From contig MGLN01000137.1 in NCBI GenBank assembly GCA_001796045.1, positions 1 to 14,502 of the forward strand: a stretch of 14,502 bases of DNA. The letters run 5' to 3'. Below the pieces are notes generated by a model. The model was given only the letters and a program-made list of their open reading frames with translations, searched no databases and was not told the origin of the DNA. The stretch is from Caulobacterales bacterium RIFOXYB1_FULL_67_16. Lineage in GTDB: Bacteria > Pseudomonadota > Alphaproteobacteria > Caulobacterales > Caulobacteraceae. Of this stretch, positions 1-5,587 are shown piece by piece. Numbering within the stretch: the stretch's first letter is position 1; every line of letters starts with the position of its first letter. The translations under genes and the position numbers were made by a program.

Positions 1-51
1 GCCCCGACTCATCTGGACGCCCCCGACCTCGACAAAGGCGGTGCGGCATGA
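1..51 (+). CDS. C-terminal tail of an upstream gene (partial)
   Basis: One frame is open from base 1 to a TGA at 49-51 and encodes 16 residues (APTHLDAPDLDKGGAA). Its stop overlaps the ATG of the next gene as ATGA, the same junction style used between maf and the RNase gene further down, which supports a real translationally coupled upstream gene. The tail is too short to identify a family. In related alphaproteobacteria hisD often precedes the UPF0262 gene, but nothing in these residues proves that here. Confidence 0.45.
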   Translation, partial: APTHLDAPDLDKGGAA

Positions 52-515
52 GCGGCCCTCACAGGCTGGCCTCGGTCGAGCTGGATACGGTCACTCTCCC
101 GGCGGCGACCGCGGAGATCGAGCATGAACGCCGTGTCGCCATCTTCGACCTGGTCGAGCGCAACAGTTTCGAACCCGTCGGCGCCGAGGGCGGCCCCTAT
201 AGGTTGAAGCTGTCGCTTCAGGACAATCGCCTCGTGTTCGAGATCGACGGCGAGGGTTTCAGCCGCACCTACGCCATCAGCCTGACGCCGCTGAAGGCCG
301 TGCTCAGGGACTATCTGCTGATCTGCGACAGCTATTACGAGGCGCTGCGCGGCTCGTCCCCCAGCCAGATCGAATCGGTCGACATGGGCCGGCGCGGTCT
401 GCACAATGAGGGGGCCGATCAGCTGAAGGGCCGCCTCGACGGCAAGATCGTGGTCGATCACGAAACCGCGCGGCGGCTGTTTACGCTGCTCTGCGCCCTC
501 TACCGTCGCGGCTGA
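48..515 (+). CDS. UPF0262 family protein
   Basis: This 155-residue soluble protein has no signal peptide or membrane segment. I recognise it as UPF0262, a conserved alphaproteobacterial family with no established biochemical function. The recognisable core includes EHERRVAIFDLVERNSF near residues 25-41, a PYRLKLSLQDNRLVFEI stretch, PLKAVLRDYLLICDSYYEA in the middle, and IESVDMGRRGLHNEGADQL, a highly charged late segment where family conservation is strongest. The start at 48 overlaps the preceding stop as ATGA. The length matches the usual 155-160 residues of the family. In several relatives a small protein-tyrosine phosphatase gene sits between this gene and infA. Here only about 100 bases separate them, so that gene is absent from this position. 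Confidence 0.85.
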   Translation: MSGPHRLASVELDTVTLPAATAEIEHERRVAIFDLVERNSFEPVGAEGGPYRLKLSLQDNRLVFEIDGEGFSRTYAISLTPLKAVLRDYLLICDSYYEALRGSSPSQIESVDMGRRGLHNEGADQLKGRLDGKIVVDHETARRLFTLLCALYRRG

Positions 516-618
516 CCTCGACTATCTCTGCGTTTTCGGGCATTAGGCCCGTCCATTCCGCCCCTCGCGCCCGCCCGGCGTGGGGTCGAACGCATATTCA
601 ACGGGCGAGAGAGGCCGC

Positions 619-837
619 ATGGCTAAGGAAGAACTGCTCGAGTTTCCCGGCACCGTCAGCGAACTGTTGCCGAACGCCACCTTCCGCGTGACGCTCGAGA
701 ACGACCACGAGATCATCGCCCACACGGCGGGCAAGATGCGCAAGAACCGCATCCGCGTCCTGGCCGGGGACAAGGTCCTGGTGGAAATGACCCCCTACGA
801 CCTGACTAAGGGTCGCATCACCTATCGCTTCAAGTAA
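619..837 (+). CDS. infA: Translation initiation factor IF-1
   Basis: This encodes the 72-residue OB-fold factor that binds the 30S A site during initiation. The protein begins MAKEELLEFPGTV, contains FRVTLENDHEIIAHTAGKMR and ends DLTKGRITYRFK, which is the textbook IF-1 pattern along its whole length. The ATG at 619 is chosen over an upstream in-frame ATG at 580 because it gives the canonical 72-residue length and the universal MAKE start. A GAGAGAGG ribosome-binding sequence also lies at 607-614. Its TAA stop directly abuts the GTG start of maf, so the two are almost certainly co-transcribed. There are about 100 bases upstream, enough for a promoter of its own, although I could not pick convincing hexamers there. 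Confidence 0.97.
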   Translation: MAKEELLEFPGTVSELLPNATFRVTLENDHEIIAHTAGKMRKNRIRVLAGDKVLVEMTPYDLTKGRITYRFK

Positions 838-1419
838 GTGAGCGCGGGTCGTCCCGAACTGGTGCTGGCCTCGGCCAGCCCGCGCCGCATCGAATTGCTG
901 GCGCAGGTCGGGATCAGGCCCGACCATATTGATCCCGCCGATATCGACGAGGCACCGCTGGAAGGCGAGACCCCGCCGCGCCTCGCGGAACGTCTGGCGA
1001 CCTCCAAGGCCCAGGTCGTCGCGGCCCGCCGTCCCGGCGCCGTCGTCATCGCCGCAGACACGATCGTGGCCGTGGGGCGTCGCTTCCTGGAGAAGGCGGC
1101 CGACGAGGCTGAAGCGACGCGATTCCTGAAACTTCTGTCCGGACGCAATCATCGGGTCTTCACCGGCGTGGCGGTGGTGCGCGACGGCCGGCTGTCGTCT
1201 CGCGTGAACGAGACCCGCGTCACCTTCAAACCGCTGTCAGACCATGAGATCGCGGCCTATGTCGCCACCGGCGACTGGCGCGGCAAGGCCGGCGGTTACG
1301 GCATCCAGGGCCCGGCCGGGGCCTTCGTCCAGCGAATCGTCGGCAGCCATCCCTCGGTGATGGGCCTGCCGCTCTATGAAGCCGTCCAGCTGCTGCACGG
1401 CGTCGGCTGGCGAGCATGA
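838..1419 (+). CDS. maf: Maf family nucleotide pyrophosphatase
   Basis: This 193-residue house-cleaning enzyme is expected to hydrolyse non-canonical or methylated nucleoside triphosphates, or dTTP/UTP, to the monophosphate. Family landmarks are the N-terminal LASASPRR loop (residues 10-17), AADTIV with Asp74, the SGRNHRVFTGVAV segment (101-113), GKAGGYGIQG (149-158) and GSHPSVMGLPLYE near the end. The GKAG-YGIQG signature is that of the YhdE-like dTTP/UTP branch rather than the YceF branch. It starts with GTG at 838 with no gap after the infA stop. The start is supported by the conserved ELVLASASPRR following immediately. The stop overlaps the next ATG (1416-1419), implying translational coupling to the RNase gene. 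Confidence 0.93.
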   Translation: MSAGRPELVLASASPRRIELLAQVGIRPDHIDPADIDEAPLEGETPPRLAERLATSKAQVVAARRPGAVVIAADTIVAVGRRFLEKAADEAEATRFLKLLSGRNHRVFTGVAVVRDGRLSSRVNETRVTFKPLSDHEIAAYVATGDWRGKAGGYGIQGPAGAFVQRIVGSHPSVMGLPLYEAVQLLHGVGWRA

Positions 1420-2450
1420 GCGGGACGGTCGAGGTCTTCCTCGACGAGACGCCCGGCGAGACCCGCGGCGCCGTATCGCGCGGCGGTCGCTACACTCATC
1501 TTCTGATCCAGCGCGAGACGGACGCGCCCCAGCATCGTCTCGGCGCCCGGTCCGTCGGACGGGTGACGGAGATCAATCCCGGCCTGCGCGGCGGATTTGT
1601 CGATCTCGGCGCGGGCCCTCCGGCCTTTCTGCCCTTTCCCCGCAACCAGCGTCTGGCCCAGGGGGAGCGGTTGGAGGCGACAGTCGTCGCCGAACCGCGC
1701 GCGGGCAAGGGGGCTGTGGTACGCCGAGACGGGCCTGGGGAGGGGACGCCGCGCCTTCTGGCGCCCGGTCCGAACGTCGCTGAACACCTCCGGGCGATCG
1801 CGGGCGATGTGACGCCGATCACGGGGATGGCGGCCGTCGATGCGGTGATCGAAGCCGAAGAAGAGGCCCTGGCCGCGCGCCATGTCTTCGCCGCCCATGG
1901 GATTGATCTGGCCATAGAACGGACGCGTGCGCTCGTCGCCGTCGATATCGACCATGCCCCCGTCGCCGGCCGCGACCCGAAACAGGTTCGGGCGGCGGCG
2001 AATCGCGAGGGCGTCAGAGAGGCGGCGCGGCTGATCGGCCTGCGCCGGTGGGGCGGCCTCGTCGTCTTCGATCTGGTCGGCGACGGTCAGGACGCCACGG
2101 CGGCGGACAAGGCGGCCCGCGCCGCCTTCGCCGATGAACCCCAGGCCGTCTTCGGTCCGATCAGCCGTTTCGGCCTGTTGCAAATGTCCCTGCCGTGGCG
2201 CCTGACCCCGATCGAGGACATCCTGTATGACGTCGGCCGCCGTCCGTCGGTCGAGACCGAGGCCCTTCGCCTGGCGCGCGCCCTGCGACGGCGACTTCTG
2301 TCCGACACGCGCTCGCCGCGACTGACCGTCTGGTGCGCGCCGGACGAAGCCGCTCTTCTGACGCCGCTCGCGGCTCGCCTGGGGCCCCGCGCCGCCGTGA
2401 GGCCTGACCCGGCTGCGCCGCGCGGCGCAGGCCGCATAGAAGAGAGTTGA
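1416..2450 (+). CDS. Short ribonuclease E/G family protein
   Basis: This 344-residue protein belongs to the RNase E/G endoribonuclease family, which cuts single-stranded RNA for rRNA processing and mRNA decay. Residues about 40-95 look like the S1-type RNA-binding segment (GRVTEINPGLRGGFVDLG). The catalytic DNase-I-like part includes ALVAVDID (Asp177, aligned with E. coli RNase E Asp303) and GGLVVFDL (Asp219, aligned with Asp346), so both metal-binding Asp residues are kept. The conserved SRFGLLQMS motif is at 250-258. It is much shorter than RNase G (about 489) and has no CPxCxG zinc-link and no C-terminal scaffold. How it oligomerises is therefore unclear. It overlaps maf by four bases and sits 3 bp before yacG. 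Full-length rne would be a separate gene elsewhere. Confidence 0.85.
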   Translation: MSGTVEVFLDETPGETRGAVSRGGRYTHLLIQRETDAPQHRLGARSVGRVTEINPGLRGGFVDLGAGPPAFLPFPRNQRLAQGERLEATVVAEPRAGKGAVVRRDGPGEGTPRLLAPGPNVAEHLRAIAGDVTPITGMAAVDAVIEAEEEALAARHVFAAHGIDLAIERTRALVAVDIDHAPVAGRDPKQVRAAANREGVREAARLIGLRRWGGLVVFDLVGDGQDATAADKAARAAFADEPQAVFGPISRFGLLQMSLPWRLTPIEDILYDVGRRPSVETEALRLARALRRRLLSDTRSPRLTVWCAPDEAALLTPLAARLGPRAAVRPDPAAPRGAGRIEES

Positions 2451-2453
2451 GCG

Positions 2454-2618
2454 ATGAGCCAATGCCCCATCTGCCGCAAGGCGGAACCCGACCCGAAATA
2501 CAAACCCTTCTGCTCACGGCGCTGCTCGGAGGTCGATCTGCAGCGCTGGTTCGCCGGCGCCTACGCCATTCCCGCAGCCCTCGACGAGGGCGTCGAAAAT
2601 GATGACGAAAAGGACTGA
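2454..2618 (+). CDS. yacG: DNA gyrase inhibitor YacG (small zinc protein)
   Basis: This 54-residue zinc-binding protein is of the YacG family, which in E. coli binds GyrB and blocks DNA binding by gyrase. The sequence opens MSQCPICRK and carries four Cys in a C-x2-C-x12-C-x3-C pattern (Cys4, Cys7, Cys20, Cys24), then the hallmark SRRCSEVDLQRWFAGAYAIP. It ends with an acidic tail (VENDDEKD). The ATG follows the RNase stop by 3 bases, and the end of that gene supplies a purine-rich AGAAGAGAG stretch as ribosome-binding site. It is the last gene of the cluster that starts with infA. Confidence 0.93.
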   Translation: MSQCPICRKAEPDPKYKPFCSRRCSEVDLQRWFAGAYAIPAALDEGVENDDEKD

Positions 2619-2626
2619 AACGACGC

Positions 2627-2655
2627 TGGACAGGCCGAAAAGGGTCGCCTATAGA
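2627..2655 (+). promoter_or_regulatory. Promoter of tRNA-Phe
   Basis: TGGACA (2627-2632, 5 of 6 to TTGACA) and TATAGA (2650-2655) are separated by exactly 17 bases. This gives a predicted start near 2662, about 20 bases before the mature tRNA 5' end. The CTATAGAC context also resembles the Caulobacter housekeeping -10. Confidence 0.65.
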
Positions 2656-2681
2656 CCCGCCTCTCGCGACGCCGCGTCGGC

Positions 2682-2757
2682 GCCTGGATAGCTCAGTTGG
2701 TAGAGCAGCGGATTGAAAATCCGCGTGTCGGTGGTTCGAATCCGCCTCCAGGCACCA
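2682..2757 (+). tRNA. tRNA-Phe (GAA)
   Basis: This is a 76-base cloverleaf with encoded CCA. The acceptor GCCTGGA pairs with TCCAGGC, the D arm is GCTCAGTTGGTAGAGC, and the anticodon stem GCGGA/TCCGC encloses loop TTGAAAA with anticodon GAA at 2715-2717. The T arm is GGTGG TTCGAAT CCGCC with one U-G pair. Discriminator base A73 is at 2754 and CCA at 2755-2757. Confidence 0.97.
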
Positions 2758-3142
2758 TCTTCTCCCCCCCCCGAGCCGCAGTCTTCTTAATTCCCGCTTC
2801 GAACTCCGGGCGAAGCCTTTCGCCGTTCCCGCTCGGCTGCTTTGTTCTGTGCCCCAGAGGACGGATGAACCCGCAAAAAGCGGTAGCGCTAGCAGAAAAC
2901 TGCTCGTCTGGCTTCATTCGAACAAGCTTGCGCCAAGCGCTTCAAATCCATCACAAAACTGTCGCGCTTTGGCGATGGCGACGATCCAGGCGGCAAGATA
3001 TGGCTGATCTTCGTGCCTTAGGGGAAATCCCGCTCTTGTCCCTTGACGCTCCGGTAAGGGTTCGCCAAAGGGGTTGAGACGCTCTCCCACAAAGGCGTCA
3101 GACGGATTCTCAGGAGGCGTGTTCTCCAACGGTTCGGACATC

Positions 3143-3173
3143 GGAGGCGGCGCGGGCGACCGGGCGCGCCTCC
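3143..3173. repeat. Inverted repeat upstream of exbB
   Basis: GGAGGC-G-GCGC pairs with GCGC-GCCTCC across a 10-base loop, giving 10 base pairs with one bulged G. No T-run follows on either strand, so it is not a standard intrinsic terminator. It could be a leader structure or a transcription boundary ahead of the TonB operon. Confidence 0.5.
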
Positions 3174-3244
3174 ATTCAAGAATTCAGCGGCCGAGCGATC
3201 CCGACGGGACATTGGGCGTTGAAGGAAACATTTCAGGTTGGGGG

Positions 3245-3281
3245 GCGGCCCTTTGACACGGCCGCACCTTTGGTTCCACGA
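3245..3281 (+). promoter_or_regulatory. Possible exbB promoter within a short dyad
   Basis: TTGACAC (3253-3259) is a good -35 candidate. It lies in the loop of the inverted repeat GCGGCC (3245-3250) / GGCCGC (3260-3265). A hexamer at 17-base spacing (CCACGA, 3276-3281) is a poor -10, so the assignment is weak. It is proposed mainly because the position, about 30-55 bases before the exbB ATG, is right. Confidence 0.25.
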
Positions 3282-3308
3282 GTCAGACCAAGCAGGAACT
3301 GGCGAATT

Positions 3309-4196
3309 ATGCTGAACAGCAAAAAGACGAACATCATTCTCGCCATGGCCGGCGCCGCCGTGCTGATGGCGAGCTCGCCGGTTCTGGCGCAGGCCCCGGC
3401 TGAGCCGACCCCGGCGGCCGCTCCCGCGGAAGCACCTGCGGCCATGGCTCCGGCCGCCGATGCGGCGAACCCGGAAAGCGTGAACGAAGCCGTTGGCGGC
3501 GGTCACAGCGGCGGCATCACCCCGATCTCCATGTTCATGGAAGCGACGATCATCGTTAAGGTCGTCATGATCGGCCTGCTGCTGGCCTCGATCCTGTCCT
3601 GGACCCTGCTGCTCATCAAGCTGTTCGAGTTCGGCGCCCTGGGCCGCAAGACCGACAACTTCCTCGAAAGCTTCCGCGGCGCCCGCACCATCGCGGACAT
3701 GCGCGCTGTCGCCACTCAGGAAGAGTTCGACGGCAACCCGCTGGCCGACATGGCCGCTGCGGCGACCGAAGAAATCGAAATGTCGCGTCAGGCCGGTCTG
3801 TCGGTCACCGGCGACCACCTCGACACCGCCATGGCCCGCGCCCAATCGGCCGTCGCCGCGGTTCAGTCGGGCCTGCCGCTGCGCCTCTCGGGCGGTCAGC
3901 AGTTCCTCGCCTCCGTCGGTTCGACCGGTCCGTTCGTCGGTCTGTTCGGTACGGTGTACGGCATCATGAACTCCTTCATCGGCATCGCCGAGTCGAACAC
4001 GACCAACCTGGCCGTCGTCGCCCCGGGTATCGCTGAAGCCCTGCTGGCCACCGGCATCGGTCTGGCCGCCGCTATCCCGGCCGTGGTCTTCTACAACTAC
4101 TTCAACACCCGCATCGCCGCCTACGGCACCCGTGCCGACGGCTTCGCCGCTGAGCTGCTGAACGGCATCTCGCGTCAGCTCGACAAGGGGGCGTAA
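3309..4196 (+). CDS. exbB: ExbB, TonB-system energising protein with signal peptide and Ala/Pro extension
   Basis: This 295-residue inner-membrane protein is of the MotA/TolQ/ExbB proton-channel family. Residues 1-28 look like a cleavable signal peptide (lysines, hydrophobic core, then SSPVLA-QA). Residues 29-68 are an Ala/Pro-rich periplasmic segment. Three membrane helices follow near 81-104, 196-220 and 242-263. Signatures include GSTGPFVGLFGTVYGIM (204-220) and PGIAEALLATGIGLAAAIPAV (239-259). The large cytoplasmic loop lies between helices 1 and 2. I chose ATG 3309 because it starts a proper signal peptide and has AGGA at 3294-3297; an in-frame ATG at 3219 would put unrelated residues in front. 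TolQ is the main alternative, but a tonB gene rather than tolA follows and the N-terminal extension is typical of ExbB. exbD follows after 5 bases. Confidence 0.92.
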   Translation: MLNSKKTNIILAMAGAAVLMASSPVLAQAPAEPTPAAAPAEAPAAMAPAADAANPESVNEAVGGGHSGGITPISMFMEATIIVKVVMIGLLLASILSWTLLLIKLFEFGALGRKTDNFLESFRGARTIADMRAVATQEEFDGNPLADMAAAATEEIEMSRQAGLSVTGDHLDTAMARAQSAVAAVQSGLPLRLSGGQQFLASVGSTGPFVGLFGTVYGIMNSFIGIAESNTTNLAVVAPGIAEALLATGIGLAAAIPAVVFYNYFNTRIAAYGTRADGFAAELLNGISRQLDKGA

Positions 4197-4201
4197 GACG
4201 A

Positions 4202-4633
4202 ATGGCCGCCAAGATTTCATCGGGCGGCGGCGGCAAGGTCGAGGCCAACAGCGATATCAACGTTACGCCTTTCGTTGATATCATGCTGGTCTTGCTGATC
4301 ATCTTCATGGTTGCGGCTCCGCTCGCCTCCGTGTCGGTGCCGGTCGAATTGCCGATCGCCGTCGCCAAGGCGGCCCCGAACCCGCCCAAGCCGGTCTATA
4401 TTTCGATCCAGAACGACGGCGACGTCTTCGTGGGCGATTTCCAGACCGACGTCGGATCCCTGGGCGCCGATCTGCTGGATCAGATCGGTTCCCGGAACCC
4501 GGCGGATGAGCGGATCTTCATTCGGGGCGACCAGAACACCCGCTACGGCGACTTCATGCAGGTCATGAACGCCTTGCAGGATAACGGCTTCTACAGCGTT
4601 GCACTGGTCGGTGAAGACCAGGCGACGAGCTAG
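4202..4633 (+). CDS. exbD: ExbD, TonB-system proton-channel subunit
   Basis: This 143-residue protein of the ExbD/TolR family has one membrane helix (about 24-43) and a periplasmic domain. The helix contains INVTPFVDIMLVLLIIFM with Asp26, equivalent to the essential proton-carrying Asp25 of E. coli ExbD. The N-terminal tail is glycine-rich (SSGGGG). The periplasmic part has VYISIQNDGDVFVGD and a segment ERIFIRGDQNTRYGDFMQVMN, the usual ExbD pattern in which a charged strand precedes the last helix. It begins 5 bases after exbB and ends 14 bases before tonB, so the three subunits are made from one transcript. Confidence 0.93.
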   Translation: MAAKISSGGGGKVEANSDINVTPFVDIMLVLLIIFMVAAPLASVSVPVELPIAVAKAAPNPPKPVYISIQNDGDVFVGDFQTDVGSLGADLLDQIGSRNPADERIFIRGDQNTRYGDFMQVMNALQDNGFYSVALVGEDQATS

Positions 4634-4647
4634 AGTGCGGAGATAGT

Positions 4648-5361
4648 ATGACAGACGTCGCATATCATCGCAGTCGTTACGACGTTCCGAAGAAGAAGGG
4701 CTTCATGGGGGTTTCCTACCCCGTGCTGGTCGTCTGCCTTCTGATCGTCACCCTGATGTTCGCCCTGCTGATCTTCTTCCTTCAGCAGTCGAAGTTCAAA
4801 CTGAAGGAGTTCAACTACGTCGACGAGTCCGTCGAGGTCGAGTTGGTCGAGCCGGTTCCGCCGCCTCCGCCGCCTCCGCCCCCGCCGCCTCCGCCGACGG
4901 ATCAGCCTCCGCCGCCGAAGCTTCAGGTGCGCGTGCCGGCCCCAATCCCGAACGTCGTTCCGCCTCCGCCGGTGAACATCACGCCGACGCCGAAGGAAGA
5001 ACGGGTCGAGTACAAGGGCCCGCCGGTGAACATCCCCGGACCTCCGCCGCCTCCGGCTCCGCCGGCGCCGGTTCGTCCTCCGGTGATCACCAACGTGAAC
5101 TGGGCGCGTCAGCCTCGTCCCGAATTCCCTGAGCGTGCTCAGGAGCGCGGGGTTGAGGAAGGCACCGTGGTGCTGTCCTGCACGGTTCAGCCCAATGGTT
5201 CGGCCTCGAACTGCAGCATCGTGTCCGAGACCCCTTCCGGGGCCGGATTTGGTCGAGAAGCCTTGGCGTCCATGCGCTCTGCCCGGTTCTCGCCCAGCAC
5301 GGTCGACGGGGTGGCTCAAGGTGGAACCGCCCGCTTTACGGTTCGCTTCCGCCTCCAGTAG
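4648..5361 (+). CDS. tonB: TonB family protein
   Basis: This 237-residue energy transducer spans the periplasm to contact outer-membrane receptors. It has a short basic cytoplasmic tail, a single membrane helix at about 23-46 and a Pro-rich periplasmic spacer (about 69-148) containing 13 consecutive prolines at 71-83. The C-terminal TonB domain (about 151-237) begins WARQPRPEFPERAQERGVEEG and ends RFTVRFRLQ. Two Cys in that domain (178 and 189) are close enough to form a disulfide in the periplasm. The helix lacks the SxxxH spacing seen in E. coli TonB (the only nearby Ser, Ser23, is at its very start), so coupling to ExbD may differ. CGGAGA upstream of the ATG is the ribosome-binding site. 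It is the last gene of the operon. Confidence 0.92.
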   Translation: MTDVAYHRSRYDVPKKKGFMGVSYPVLVVCLLIVTLMFALLIFFLQQSKFKLKEFNYVDESVEVELVEPVPPPPPPPPPPPPPTDQPPPPKLQVRVPAPIPNVVPPPPVNITPTPKEERVEYKGPPVNIPGPPPPPAPPAPVRPPVITNVNWARQPRPEFPERAQERGVEEGTVVLSCTVQPNGSASNCSIVSETPSGAGFGREALASMRSARFSPSTVDGVAQGGTARFTVRFRLQ

Positions 5362-5380
5362 TCTTTGACTGAAGGCGCAG

Positions 5381-5414
5381 AACGCCCCGGCATTAGCCGG
5401 GGCGTTTTTGTTTG
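5381..5414 (+). terminator. Intrinsic terminator of exbB-exbD-tonB
   Basis: AACGCCCCGGC (5381-5391), an ATTA loop, and GCCGGGGCGTT (5396-5406) form an 11-bp stem that runs into TTTTTGTTT. It lies 20 bases past the tonB stop. It is the clearest rho-independent terminator in the window. Confidence 0.93.
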
Positions 5415-5433
5415 TCGAAGCGCCACTCTGAGC

Positions 5434-5462
5434 TTGATCAGGGGGCGAGGCCCCGGTAGAGA
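5434..5462 (+). promoter_or_regulatory. Promoter of tRNA-His
   Basis: TTGATC (5434-5439) and TAGAGA (5457-5462) are spaced by 17 bases and lie just past the tonB terminator. The predicted start near 5469 leaves a leader of about 14 bases before the tRNA. The spacing copies the tRNA-Phe promoter. Confidence 0.5.
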
Positions 5463-5482
5463 ACGCGCCTCGCGATGCGCGG

Positions 5483-5559
5483 GCCGCCTTAGCTCAGTTG
5501 GTTAGAGCGCCGGTTTGTGGAACCGGAGGTCCTCAGTTCAAGCCTGAGAGGCGGTACCA
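5483..5559 (+). tRNA. tRNA-His (GTG), A73 type
   Basis: This is a 77-base cloverleaf with encoded CCA. Acceptor GCCGCCT pairs with AGGCGGT, leaving a G1-U72 wobble. The anticodon stem CCGGT/ACCGG encloses TTGTGGA with anticodon GTG at 5517-5519. The T arm is CTCAG TTCAAGC CTGAG. Position 73 is A (5556) instead of the usual C73, so the base upstream (G at 5482) cannot make the normal G-1:C73 pair. This matches the atypical tRNA-His reported for Caulobacter and relatives. Confidence 0.96.
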
Positions 5560-5570
5560 TCGCGATGAGG

Positions 5571-5587
5571 CCGGGCTTGCGGCCCGG
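5571..5587. repeat. Short hairpin after tRNA-His
   Basis: CCGGGC (5571-5576) pairs with GCCCGG (5582-5587) over a 5-base loop, 11 bases past the tRNA. No T-run follows, so it is a weak terminator or processing structure at best. Confidence 0.35.

Larger units (their letters stand above)
2758..3308. other. Gene-poor stretch between tRNA-Phe and exbB
   Basis: These 551 bases hold no convincing gene. Codon-position composition in all frames is unlike the neighbours, and the only protein-like frame (- strand, 2914-3141) lacks a ribosome-binding site. Visible items are a run of nine C (2764-2772), a 10-bp hairpin at 3143-3173 and the presumed exbB promoter/leader near 3245-3308. No duplicated tRNA 3' end or integrase was seen, so there is no direct evidence of an integrated element. 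Confidence 0.6.

Noticed and set aside
580..618. Upstream in-frame ATG extending infA by 13 residues
   Set aside because: The 72-residue MAKE start is universal for IF-1 and has its own ribosome-binding sequence.
2764..2772. Run of nine C after tRNA-Phe as a functional element
   Set aside because: Homopolymers of this length occur by chance in GC-rich intergenic DNA and may also be a sequencing artefact; no structure accompanies it.
2693..2917. Minus-strand frame starting at 2917 whose C-terminus reads VPGGGFEPPTRGFSIRCSTN
   Set aside because: The C-terminal part is the antisense translation of the tRNA-Phe gene, a familiar false gene call; the rest has no family resemblance.
2697..3077. 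Plus-strand frame through tRNA-Phe and the following gap
   Set aside because: It starts inside the tRNA, is rich in Arg/Ser/Pro without coding bias, and has no ribosome-binding site.
2682..3308. Integrated element at the tRNA-Phe 3' end
   Set aside because: No integrase gene and no duplicate of the tRNA 3' end were found in the window.
3018..4220. Long minus-strand open frame opposite exbB
   Set aside because: It is a high-GC shadow of exbB; the protein is an unlikely Gly/Arg/Asp-rich sequence and the + strand frame has clear family motifs.
4858..5090. Pro-rich segment of tonB considered as a tandem DNA repeat or CRISPR-like array
   Set aside because: The CCG/CCT periodicity is explained by proline codons of the TonB spacer; there are no regular spacers.
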